Shown here: in pieces, positions 43,077 to 50,304 of the stretch | Numbering within the stretch: position 1 is the stretch's first letter | Layout of the letters: each line of letters starts with the position of its first letter | The notes under the pieces: model-generated | The model's database searches: none | Told to the model about the DNA's origin: nothing | What the model saw: the letters and a program-made list of their open reading frames with translations, nothing else | NCBI GenBank assembly: GCA_019747875.1 | Contig: JAIEQI010000058.1 | Location: 1 to 50,304, forward strand | From: Candidatus Obscuribacterales bacterium | GTDB taxonomy: Bacteria; Cyanobacteriota; Vampirovibrionia; Obscuribacterales; Obscuribacteraceae | Direction of reading: 5' to 3' | Length of the DNA: 50,304 bases | Made by a program: the position numbers and the translations under genes

Positions 43077-44096
43077 TTAGTTGCCTGCCCTATGTTTCTT
43101 TGAATATTTTGATTTCTTCTTATGAGCCTTGGCGCTTTCACGTTGCTCCGCTTGAATTAGTTCCGGCAATTTTTGCGCCGACGCTTGCATTGGTACGGGA
43201 GGCTCTGGAACGACGGGATCGAAGTGAGCGTAATTCCGAACATATAGATTCGTTCCATTCGGCACCATGTAAATGCCACTGAATTCGGACGGCTTTTGAA
43301 GCATTTGACTTTGCAATCCTTCGGCTGATTCTTTCAGCGCAACAGCCTTCGACTGAGCTTCCTTCTTTCGCAATTCATAATCGTGCCGTGCATAGTTCAG
43401 CCGGGATTGCGACCTGGCGGTGAGTTCAGCTTGAAGGGTCATAGCATCTGGAGACATGATTCTATGCCCGCGACGAGTAATTATGCTCATTTCTTCTACT
43501 TGCCGTTTGATATTCTCTAAGGCTTTGAAGTGGGCTGCGTTACTGCTCTTATAAATGCTGCTCGCGTAATTCTCAGAATCTTTGTGGATGGCTTTGATGC
43601 GCTCTTCGGATTGCCGCATGATATCGCCCATGCTTTTCTCAACTTCATTCTTGCCAATGCTTGGCTGCGGCAGTTCGACTTTACGAGCATCCGCCGCAGA
43701 GCGCTCCATCGCGCTAATGTCTTCGTTGCATTTTCGCGCCACTTGCTCACTCGGATTCAACTGGAGTGTTAGGCGGTATTCCTTTAATGCTTCTTCCGGG
43801 CGAGACAGAAAGCGTAAAGCGCAGGCTCGACCCAGGTGTGCATCGGGCAGGTCCGGTTTTTCGCGAGCAGTCTGATTGAAGAAGTCCAGCGCCTTATCCG
43901 GCTGACCTGACATTATTAGTTGGAATCCCGGTTTGACAGACGGATCGAAATCGTAAGCCAACACTGGTTGACCAGCTAATCCGCAAATAAAGGCGAAACC
44001 GAGTGTCGCAAGCACTCGCGGGCAGGCTAAAGGATGGATGCGATCAACGAATCGACCACCCCTCCGGAAATTCAAGTTCTCGAACGGATTAACCAA
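43077..44096 (-). CDS. Secreted TPR / coiled-coil protein
   Basis: The protein has 339 residues; the start TTG at 44096 has GGGGAT upstream. A signal peptide (about 20-48) is followed by TPR units (about 55-125: GFQLIMSGQPDKALDFFNQT and LGRACALRFLSRPEEALKEY). A long helical, charged part (about 130-270) follows, and the Lys-rich end is AKAHKKKSKYSKKHRAGN. Its stop touches the start of the vWA gene, so the two are coupled. It probably acts as a binding partner of the vWA protein in the envelope. Confidence 0.88.
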   Translation of the reverse strand: MVNPFENLNFRRGGRFVDRIHPLACPRVLATLGFAFICGLAGQPVLAYDFDPSVKPGFQLIMSGQPDKALDFFNQTAREKPDLPDAHLGRACALRFLSRPEEALKEYRLTLQLNPSEQVARKCNEDISAMERSAADARKVELPQPSIGKNEVEKSMGDIMRQSEERIKAIHKDSENYASSIYKSSNAAHFKALENIKRQVEEMSIITRRGHRIMSPDAMTLQAELTARSQSRLNYARHDYELRKKEAQSKAVALKESAEGLQSQMLQKPSEFSGIYMVPNGTNLYVRNYAHFDPVVPEPPVPMQASAQKLPELIQAEQRESAKAHKKKSKYSKKHRAGN

Positions 44097-44263
44097 GTTC
44101 TATCCCCACGGAATCCGTATCCATCCATCAAAGCAGGAATAACTTACTTAGACAATAGCTAAAAATACGGACAAGCACCGCATTATCTTCTAAACTATTA
44201 AAATCATGAGCTTGGCAGGAATCCAGTAACCCCATCCCAGTCTTACCGGAGCGCTCATTTGCT

Positions 44264-46177
44264 ATGAAGATTCGATTAGTAAACAGGCTGATAGCTTTCA
44301 CGTTTCCGATTTTACTGATTGCACCCGTCTGTGCGGCAGAGTCGGGTGAGCAAATCAAGGCTGACACTCCAATTCGAGACAAATGGGCGCTCGTGGTTGG
44401 AATCGGCAAATTCCAAGATGCGAAGATTCCTGAATTAAAGTACGCAGCCAAGGATGCGCGGGATTTCAGGGATTTCTTGGTTAAGGAGGCGAATTTCGCG
44501 CCGGATCACGTCCGTTTGCTAGTTGACGAGCAGGCAACCCAGCGCCGCGTCTTATCTGAGTTGGGAAACAAGTTTTTGGCGCGGGTAGCTAAACCCGATG
44601 ACCTTGTTGTAATTTACTGCTCCTCCCACGGGAGCCCTGCACAAGCTGACATTCGGGGAGATAACTTCGTTGTTGCTCACGACAGCGATCCCGAGGATCT
44701 GTTTAGCACCGGTATCGAGATGGATAAAATTCTCGATTCGATCGACGCGCGTGTACTCAGTCAACGAGTTCTTTTGGTGCTTGATGCATGTCACAGCGGA
44801 GTGGTGACTAAAGGTGCCAAAGGGATAAGGCGCAGTGGCAACTTCGATGCACAGGAACTTGCTCAAGGGTCGGGGCAGTTAGTAATTACTTCCAGCGCCC
44901 CCGATCAAATCTCCTGGGAATCGAAACGGTATCAGAATGGAATTTTTACGCGCAAACTATTGGAAGCTTTGCGTGTAAATGGAACGAAGACCACTCTTGG
45001 AGATGCTTTCCCTTACGTGGAGAAGGCTGTTTCTGCCGAAGTTCAAGAAGACTATGCCAGTCGACAAAATCCGATTATGAAAAGCAAGTGGAACGGTAAT
45101 GCACTGGTATTGGCAATGGTGCCTGCCGCACCACAAGCGCTACCCGTTGCCGTAAAACAAATATTAGAGCCTGACTCCACGATAGCTCGAAAGGCCGCTG
45201 CGAAGCCTGGTCTAGCTGCCAACACGTTAGGTTCACTGCCAGCAAGTAACGCAGGTTTAGCGCTTACTGCGGTGCTGCCGTCTAATGCGGTTAGCGGTGG
45301 GAATAGCTACGAAAAAGGAATAGCGATGTACAACAAGGGCGATTATGCTTCAAGCATAACGACTTTGAAGGCTGCCATTCAGACTGGAGGGCAAGGTAAT
45401 CGGGCTGATGCTCATTTTACGCTGGCAAACGCATACGTTAAGTTGAACAAGATTTCCGACGCTCTAACTCATTATCGGGAATCGTTCCGCCTGAGTCCGC
45501 ACGGAAAGAAGGCAGATTACTGTTTGCAGATGATCACCTATTACTCAAAACAACCTTCAGCCGGGGGGCGCGCAACATCTTCCCTTCCGGCTGCTAGTGC
45601 TACAACTTCCGTTCCGTCTGCAACTAGCGGTTCGCTTACGAGTACGAATTCAAACTTGACCTCATCCACACAAAGTAATTCAGCTGTGAGTGGAGCCAGC
45701 TCGTATTCAGTTCCGGCTGGAGATATCAACAGAGTTCGGGCCTCGCTGCCTCGCATTAAACAGGGTCGCCCCGCTACCCCGTTTCTTAGTGAGATATTGA
45801 ATTGGAGTTTGCAGGAGCGTGCCAATTATCTTGGTGAGGCGGCCAATCGGGTTGAGGACGCGCAACAGAATTACCGTGATTCGGAAGAGCTTTTGAGGAA
45901 AGCTAAGTCTCTATGCTACTCACTTATTCCAAATGGTAGAGCCTACGGTGAAACTGAGGATGCCTTCAAAGTGCGACGGGAAGCTCAGGAGTCTGTCTTT
46001 AAGGAACTTCTAGTTCCTTACCAGAAGGACATCGACTTGCGGAACAAGTATTTAACGGACGAGTCCGCAATACTACAAGCGTGCCAAGCCGCGCAACGAG
46101 AGTTAGCGCCGGTAGGAGTGGTTAAAAGCGGCAGTAGTGGCGGAACAACAACCACAAGCACCACTCCATGCAAATAG
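44264..46177 (+). CDS. Secreted caspase-like (C14) protease with TPR repeats
   Basis: The protein has 637 residues. A signal peptide (1-25) is followed by a caspase/metacaspase domain (about 40-290): WALVVGIGKFQD at the start, catalytic His122 in YCSSHGSP and Cys176 in LDACHSG. After a Pro/Ala linker come TPR units (about 355-435: GIAMYNKGDYASSITTLKAA). A Ser/Thr-rich stretch and a helical C-terminal region (about 495-625) follow. Export of a caspase-like protein is noteworthy because most bacterial ones are cytoplasmic. The gene is divergent from the TPR/vWA operon across 167 bp, so joint regulation and a shared envelope complex are plausible. Confidence 0.94.
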   Translation: MKIRLVNRLIAFTFPILLIAPVCAAESGEQIKADTPIRDKWALVVGIGKFQDAKIPELKYAAKDARDFRDFLVKEANFAPDHVRLLVDEQATQRRVLSELGNKFLARVAKPDDLVVIYCSSHGSPAQADIRGDNFVVAHDSDPEDLFSTGIEMDKILDSIDARVLSQRVLLVLDACHSGVVTKGAKGIRRSGNFDAQELAQGSGQLVITSSAPDQISWESKRYQNGIFTRKLLEALRVNGTKTTLGDAFPYVEKAVSAEVQEDYASRQNPIMKSKWNGNALVLAMVPAAPQALPVAVKQILEPDSTIARKAAAKPGLAANTLGSLPASNAGLALTAVLPSNAVSGGNSYEKGIAMYNKGDYASSITTLKAAIQTGGQGNRADAHFTLANAYVKLNKISDALTHYRESFRLSPHGKKADYCLQMITYYSKQPSAGGRATSSLPAASATTSVPSATSGSLTSTNSNLTSSTQSNSAVSGASSYSVPAGDINRVRASLPRIKQGRPATPFLSEILNWSLQERANYLGEAANRVEDAQQNYRDSEELLRKAKSLCYSLIPNGRAYGETEDAFKVRREAQESVFKELLVPYQKDIDLRNKYLTDESAILQACQAAQRELAPVGVVKSGSSGGTTTTSTTPCK

Positions 46178-46260
46178 CCAGTCATGAACAATCACCACCA
46201 ATCCCCACATCCTTTCACTCTATTAGTTTGTCGTGCAAGAACGCAGTGGGAAGTAAAAAG

Positions 46261-46311
46261 TGGAACTTATAAGTTCCAAATAACAGAAAAAAGTGGAAGG
46301 TATAAGTTCCA
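46261..46311. promoter_or_regulatory. Paired palindromic operator-like sites
   Basis: TGGAACTTATAAGTTCCA (46261-46278) is a perfect 18-bp palindrome. TGGAAGGTATAAGTTCCA (46294-46311) is a second copy with two changes in its left half. Their centres are 33 bp apart, about three helix turns, so proteins would bind the same face. They lie about 140 bp before a small ORF with a strong ribosome binding site. The regulator is not identified. Confidence 0.6.
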
Positions 46312-46387
46312 CGAAGTTTGGTTGATGACTTTGCACTTGCTTGAATTTTCGCCCTAAGAATAAGATCTGATGAGGCGGGTGAAATCG

Positions 46388-46403
46388 GCGCAACTTTTTG
46401 CGC
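46388..46403. other. Short perfect hairpin
   Basis: GCGCAA (46388-46393) pairs with TTGCGC (46398-46403) across CTTT. It lies between the palindromic sites and the small ORF. There is no T tract, so it is not a classical terminator; it could be part of the leader. Confidence 0.4.
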
Positions 46404-46449
46404 TAGAAAGAGTATTAAAACTTACGTAGTGAAATAAGGAGTCTTTCTG

Positions 46450-46626
46450 ATGAGCGGGTCCATAATCTCAAGGATGCCGGTTTCAGTCAGAGACGATTCC
46501 TCTGCCCCTTATAGCTTCACAGCAGATGCTTTCAAAAACTCGTTGACAACAATTCTCAAGCCCCTTAGAGCATTTTTTGACTTGAGGAACGGTCTAATTG
46601 ATTGCTTTAGTCTTGATGTTATATGA
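46450..46626 (+). CDS. Small ORF (58 aa), possible leader peptide
   Basis: The ATG at 46450 has a perfect AAGGAG (46436-46441) eight bases upstream. The 58-residue product (MSGSIISRMPVSVRDDSSAP at the front, ending LDVI) has no TM segment and no family I know. It ends 48 bp before the glycosyltransferase gene on the same strand. Two operator-like palindromes lie upstream. It may be a small functional protein or an upstream ORF that tunes the next gene. Confidence 0.5.
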   Translation: MSGSIISRMPVSVRDDSSAPYSFTADAFKNSLTTILKPLRAFFDLRNGLIDCFSLDVI

Positions 46627-46674
46627 GTTCTCAAAAGCAGCTGCTGTGAAGAGGCATTAGAAAGGCATCCCATT

Positions 46675-47916
46675 ATGCAAATGATTTTGATAGCAATTGG
46701 TAGCGCAGGAGACGTTAATCCATTTGTCGTCATCGGCTCGCATCTCAAAAGTCTTGGGCACGAGGTTTTGCTCATCGCCAATCCACATTTCGAAGACAAA
46801 GCACAACGGGCTGGGCTCGAGCTACTCCCTCTCGGCACCGAGGCGGATTATCAACGAGCAGTTAGCAATCCCGATGTATGGAAAGCCAGCAAGGGATTCG
46901 CTGCCGTCTGGAAGGAAATGCCGGAATCAATGAAGATCGCATATGAACTAATTCGAACGTATCACAAAGGTAGTAAAACGCGGCTCATTGGATCGACGCT
47001 TGCATTCGGCGGCCGCCTTGCACAGGAAAAGTTCGATATTCCAATGGCGACTATCCACCTTGCACCGGCTTGTATTTTGTCATGTCACGGCACTCCTCAA
47101 TCTGTTACTCATCCTATGCCTCCGTGGATGCCCTCATGGATGAAGCGATGGTTCTTTCAAGCACTCGAATTCGCAGTGTTGGATCGCGTGTCTGCGAATG
47201 ATTTCAATCAATATCGGCATCAGCTCGGTCTTCCGCCTACAAAGAACATAGTCAGTAAGTATATTCATTCGCCAGATCTGGTAATTGGAGCATTCCCGGA
47301 ATGGTTCGCCAGCGTGCAGGAAGATTGGCCAAAGAACTCTTATACCACTGGATTTCCACTTTACACTGGTGGAATGGACAAGCCTTTTACTCCTAAGCTA
47401 GAGGAGTTTATCAAAAGCGGGGCACCTCCTGTGGTGTTCACTGCCGGTAGTGCAATGGCGTTCTCTCGGAGATACTTCGAACGTGCCATTGAAATTATTC
47501 TGAGATCGGGAAGGCGTGGAATTCTCGTTTCTTCGTTTCCGGACCAGATTCCCGATTCACTGCCACAGGAAATCATTCATATTGAATACGCGAACTTTAA
47601 TGAACTCTTCCTTCGCGCTGCTACTGTTGTACATCATGGTGGTATCGGCACTAGCGCGATGGCGTTAGCGAGCGGGTGTCCGCAGGTGATAGTGCCATAT
47701 GCGCATGACCAGTTCGATAATGGAATGAGGATGCAGAGACTAGGGGTTGGAAAAATGCAAAGTATCCACGCAGATCTAAAAGAATGGCAAGCGACGCTCG
47801 ATGATATGGTGGCGAGCAAAGTTAAGGAAACTTGTTTGAACTATCAGCGCAAAATCATCGATGCTCCGCCAGCAGAGCGTCAAATCGCAGAGCTGGTTCT
47901 GGAGAAGCTTTCATAA
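46675..47916 (+). CDS. UGT/RhlB-type glycosyltransferase (GT1-like)
   Basis: The 413-residue protein has an N-terminal acceptor domain starting with ILIAIGSAGDVNPFVVIGSHL, the glycine-rich loop of GT-B enzymes. The C-terminal donor domain includes PPVVFTAGSAMAF. Its signature VVHHGGIGTSAMALASGCPQ, followed by YAHDQFDNGMRMQRLGVG (about 318-360), is typical of RhlB and sterol/macrolide glucosyltransferases. It transfers a sugar from a nucleotide donor to a lipid or small-molecule acceptor. No rhamnose or acceptor genes are adjacent, so the acceptor is open. There is no TM segment. Confidence 0.94.
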   Translation: MQMILIAIGSAGDVNPFVVIGSHLKSLGHEVLLIANPHFEDKAQRAGLELLPLGTEADYQRAVSNPDVWKASKGFAAVWKEMPESMKIAYELIRTYHKGSKTRLIGSTLAFGGRLAQEKFDIPMATIHLAPACILSCHGTPQSVTHPMPPWMPSWMKRWFFQALEFAVLDRVSANDFNQYRHQLGLPPTKNIVSKYIHSPDLVIGAFPEWFASVQEDWPKNSYTTGFPLYTGGMDKPFTPKLEEFIKSGAPPVVFTAGSAMAFSRRYFERAIEIILRSGRRGILVSSFPDQIPDSLPQEIIHIEYANFNELFLRAATVVHHGGIGTSAMALASGCPQVIVPYAHDQFDNGMRMQRLGVGKMQSIHADLKEWQATLDDMVASKVKETCLNYQRKIIDAPPAERQIAELVLEKLS

Positions 47917-48071
47917 TTTTCTGGTTCCGCCGCGCAAAACTCAAGTGCGATAATTGCCTTCCCGCTCTGTGCAAATCAACAGTGGGGAAAATACGAAGGT
48001 ACGTTCCTCCACATATCAGCGGCCCGAATAAATCGATATTCTCAAATTGTTCCGCATTTTGAACAATTACT

Positions 48072-49004
48072 ATGGGCGCTGAAAAACCTGAATCATCTGT
48101 AAAACAATCGCCTGAGCGTGGCGGGCTTAGTGAAAGCCATGCATCCTCTGAAAGAATGAGCCAAGAAGCTTTCAGTGGCGAAGGACGCGGACTCGACAAG
48201 TCCGGACAGTCTGGAGCAGACAAGCCCACCATTGGCGAGAAGCCCATGGGCGCTGGATTGGCCGCAAGTTCCGACGCGGCTTCGAAAAACTTACCAGGAT
48301 TAGATCTTCAAGATTCGAGCGGTAACGTTATTAAGAACGCTGCCGATGCGAAGATTGCCGAAGAGAAAAAGGCGGCTGAGGCGAAGGATGCAAAGCCGGA
48401 AGCTAAGCCAGAAGAAAGGGGCGAAGCAGGTCCGGACAAGAATAAGAAACCAGATCTTGCTGGTCAAAAACCTGAAATGAAGGCCGCATTGCCTCCTGCA
48501 GAGAAGAAAGCGGACGCAACGGGCGAAAAGCCCGAAACGAAACCCGAAGTGAAAAATGATCCGGAAAAACCGGGCGAACCAGAGAAGAAGCCAGAGGACC
48601 CGGAGAAAAAGCCGGAGCCGCCTGCTGAGCCACCGAAAGAACCAGAGAAACCCGGGGAAAAACCAGGCGAGAAACCGCCTGAAAAGCCACCAGAAAAGCC
48701 GGAGAAGCCCCCTGAGAAACAAACCCGTCGGCGCAAGCCAGCTGCCAAAAAGAAACGCAAGAAAAGACGTAAAGGCGGCAAGGGCAAGAAAGGCGGACGT
48801 AAAAAAGGTGGCAAGAAGAAGGGCGGCAAGAAAAAAGGAGGCCGCGGAAAAGGAGGAGGAGGAGCCAAGAAGAAAGGTGGCGGCCGCAAACACGGCAAGA
48901 AACCCAGTACCAAGGGTAAAAAGCCAGGCTCCGGAGAAGAGGAAGAAGAGGAAGAAAAACCAGCCGATCCAGCTGGAACTACACCTGCACCAGCAGGTGG
49001 CTAA
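48072..49004 (+). CDS. Low-complexity charged protein with histone-like basic block
   Basis: The protein has 310 residues. An in-frame stop lies 10 bases before the ATG at 48072; no clear ribosome binding site is seen. Zones: polar Ser/Gly/Glu-rich (1-85), Lys/Glu/Pro-rich (86-215, with PEKP-type repeats), a strongly basic Lys/Gly/Arg block (about 216-285, GKGKKGGRKKGGKKKGG), then an acidic run of seven Glu and a Pro/Ala tail. The basic block resembles histone H1-like or polyP/DNA-binding tails. The first residues (MGAEKP) match the start of the next gene's protein (MGLEKP). A strong terminator follows. Confidence 0.8.
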   Translation: MGAEKPESSVKQSPERGGLSESHASSERMSQEAFSGEGRGLDKSGQSGADKPTIGEKPMGAGLAASSDAASKNLPGLDLQDSSGNVIKNAADAKIAEEKKAAEAKDAKPEAKPEERGEAGPDKNKKPDLAGQKPEMKAALPPAEKKADATGEKPETKPEVKNDPEKPGEPEKKPEDPEKKPEPPAEPPKEPEKPGEKPGEKPPEKPPEKPEKPPEKQTRRRKPAAKKKRKKRRKGGKGKKGGRKKGGKKKGGKKKGGRGKGGGGAKKKGGGRKHGKKPSTKGKKPGSGEEEEEEEKPADPAGTTPAPAGG

Positions 49005-49063
49005 GATCATCAATCCTTGCCAAACCACACAGCGCGTGCTTAAATACGCCGCTTAGCGATATC

Positions 49064-49106
49064 AAACCGAAGCGCGAACTTCACGAGGGGCTCGCGTTTC
49101 GGTTTT
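49064..49106 (+). terminator. Rho-independent terminator
   Basis: AAACCGAAGCGCGA (49064-49077) pairs with TCGCGTTTCGGTTT (49092-49105) with one G-T pair, followed by only a short T tract. It lies 60 bp after the charged-protein gene. Confidence 0.7.
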
Positions 49107-49140
49107 GCGTATTTGTCTATGCCACGGCATCTTGCTCTAC

Positions 49141-49318
49141 GGGTTCGCTATTTGCAGTCGACTCCCGGGAGCGCCGCATCCTGCCGGCTTCTAAGTGTTT
49201 CGCCATTTGCAGTTCGGTTCGATCCGGGAGCGCCGGCATCTTGCCGGCTTCTAAGTGTTTCGCCATTTGCAGATCGGTTCGATCCGGGAGCGCCGGCATC
49301 TTGCCGGCTTCGATCTTA
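49141..49318. repeat. 60-bp tandem repeats carrying REP-like hairpins
   Basis: A 60-bp unit at 49201-49260 is repeated at 49261-49320, with a partial and slightly damaged copy before it from about 49148. Each unit carries GGAG and a GCCGGCATCTTGCCGGC hairpin (49232-49248 and 49292-49308; the first copy at 49173-49188 lacks one base). The remaining spacer (49319-49489) shows nothing supported. Confidence 0.9.
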
Positions 49319-49489
49319 CCTATCGCTTCGGGATAATTATAGAAGCGATGAGATCCCAAACGCGGGATCCGGACACTGTTCTTTTATGCACAAGCACCTG
49401 CAATTACTTGCCACCTTACACAGTCAATTCTCCCGCCTGATTGGATACTCTAATAACGGGTTGCAATGTTCGGGGGGAGCAGCCGAGAT

Positions 49490-50304
49490 ATGGGTTTGGA
49501 AAAACCAGTTACTATTGTACGCGCTGAGCGTGTAGAGTCCGAAACACCGAGACCGTTAGGCTTGGTCGATGTAGTAGGCAATCATAGTCGTGTGTCTGAT
49601 ACGACTCAGCGTCGAGACGATGTTCGCGCGGGCGCAACAGATGGAAAAGGGACCGCCAATGCGGTCTCTGGAATTTCGAAAGCCGTTGACTCTCAATCTG
49701 ACAACAGGAAGGGTACAACGCTTCCAACGTTAGAACTGACTGAAGCCAGGAAAATGAGTCACACAGTCAAAAAGAACGACAGCTTGTGGAAGATTGCGGC
49801 TGACAATTTAAAGGATAAGACGAAACACGGATCGGATATCGATTCTTATGTGAAACAGATCGTAGAAGCAAACAAAGAGAAGCACCCGACCCTAGCCAAA
49901 CGTCCTGACCGAATTCAAATTGGCATGAATTTGCAATTGCCTGAGTTCAAACAGAGAAGCAGCGCCGATGCTCGGAAGCAATCAAAATCTGAAGGGAAAC
50001 TAGCTCCCGAAGCAGACAAAAATGGGAAGCCCGAAGCAAGGATAAGTCCCGAAGCGGAAAGACAAGAGGAGCTGGAAGAAAAGTTAGCTCCTGCAGAGAA
50101 GCAAGAGAAGCCCGAAGCGAAGGTAGCTCCGGAAGCAGATAAGCAGCAAGAGAAACCGGAGGCGAAGGTAGCTCCGGAAGCAGAGAAGAAGCAAGAGAAA
50201 CCGGAGGCGAAGGTAGCTCCGGAAGCTGAGAAGCAAGAACAGAAGCCGGAAGCGAAGGTAGCTGCGGAAGCAGAGAAGCAAGAACAGAAGCCGGAAGCGA
50301 AGGT
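49490..50304 (+). CDS. LysM-domain protein with Glu/Lys/Pro repeats (partial)
   Basis: The frame starts at the ATG at 49490, with GGGGAG upstream (49474-49479), and stays open to the window end (271 codons visible). After a polar front (1-88) comes a LysM domain (about 89-153): SHTVKKNDSLWKIAADNL, VKQIVEANKEK, RIQIGMNLQLPEF. LysM binds N-acetylglucosamine glycans such as peptidoglycan. From about residue 165 it is a repeat region with 15-16-residue units of the type PEAKVAPEAEKQEQK, at least four units by the end. No signal peptide is seen, and the C-terminus is missing. Its start resembles the preceding charged protein (MGLEKP / MGAEKP), so the pair may be related. Confidence 0.85.
   Translation, partial: MGLEKPVTIVRAERVESETPRPLGLVDVVGNHSRVSDTTQRRDDVRAGATDGKGTANAVSGISKAVDSQSDNRKGTTLPTLELTEARKMSHTVKKNDSLWKIAADNLKDKTKHGSDIDSYVKQIVEANKEKHPTLAKRPDRIQIGMNLQLPEFKQRSSADARKQSKSEGKLAPEADKNGKPEARISPEAERQEELEEKLAPAEKQEKPEAKVAPEADKQQEKPEAKVAPEAEKKQEKPEAKVAPEAEKQEQKPEAKVAAEAEKQEQKPEAK

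Noticed and set aside
48300..49028. A 242-codon minus-strand frame and a Pro/Phe/Gly-rich overlapping frame
   Set aside because: Antisense of the Lys/Glu/Pro-rich gene; the composition is an artefact of the repeats.

Overview
This is a bacterial chromosomal window of mid GC content with about 40 real genes on both strands. It has no rRNA, tRNA, CRISPR array, transposase or phage gene that I could recognise. Several traits together suggest a non-photosynthetic relative of the cyanobacteria, Vampirovibrionophyceae/Melainabacteria and perhaps Obscuribacterales. These are several Ser/Thr kinases (one degenerate), DUF4384 proteins, a cyanobacterial-type small RRM protein, a sigma-like gene followed by a DUF1822-like gene, TPR/vWA/caspase proteins and dense hairpin repeats. 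The taxonomic guess is inference; no marker gene here proves it.

Layout. 1-4.3 kb: an XRE regulator with a palindrome over its promoter, a conserved protein of unknown function, a TPR protein with duplicated GspE-N-like domains and a small membrane protein. 4.3-5.2 kb: repeat-rich spacer with an orphan terminator. 5.2-10.3 kb: proC, a membrane protein and a beta-amylase (GH14) fused to a large unknown N-terminal region. 10.4-17 kb: two tandem membrane kinases of unusual architecture, an SLC45/GPH-type sugar transporter and a pseudokinase with an outside beta-rich domain. 17.3-21.8 kb: a phosphodiester glycosidase-like protein, two unknown proteins and a compact RRM / small protein / fatty-acid desaturase operon. 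22-29.2 kb: a possible structured leader RNA, a secreted TPR-like protein, a PknB-like kinase, a NUDIX hydrolase and two DUF4384 proteins, one fused to a trypsin-like protease.

29.5-35.7 kb: a sigma-factor-like protein ending in three helix-hairpin-helix repeats, a DUF1822-like protein, then three TadE/TadG-like pseudopilin genes separated by tandem-repeat arrays and closed by a strong terminator. 35.7-39.2 kb: tryptophan 2,3-dioxygenase, a membrane protein, an FCP1-type HAD phosphatase and a TPR protein. 39.2-41.4 kb: a phosphoribosyltransferase-like protein, a zinc-ribbon coiled-coil protein and a permuted NlpC/P60-like protein. 41.6-46.2 kb: vWA-TPR and TPR genes divergent from a secreted caspase-TPR protein. 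46.2-47.9 kb: paired palindromic operators, a 58-residue ORF with a perfect ribosome binding site, and a RhlB/UGT-type glycosyltransferase. 48-50.3 kb: a charged low-complexity protein with a histone-like basic block, and a LysM protein that runs off the window.

The spacers carry one dispersed hairpin family in two colour variants: GCGGACA-type and GCCGGCA-type stems. Both have a 7-bp stem, a 3-nt loop and usually a 5' GGAG, which is the build of REP elements. Stem changes are compensatory, copies often sit 32 bp apart head to tail, and in two places the flank of the element has expanded into tandem arrays. The most promising unexplained items are the sigma/HhH + DUF1822 + TadE/G cluster, the leader RNA at about 22.2 kb, the paired operators at 46.3 kb and the hairpin repeat family itself.
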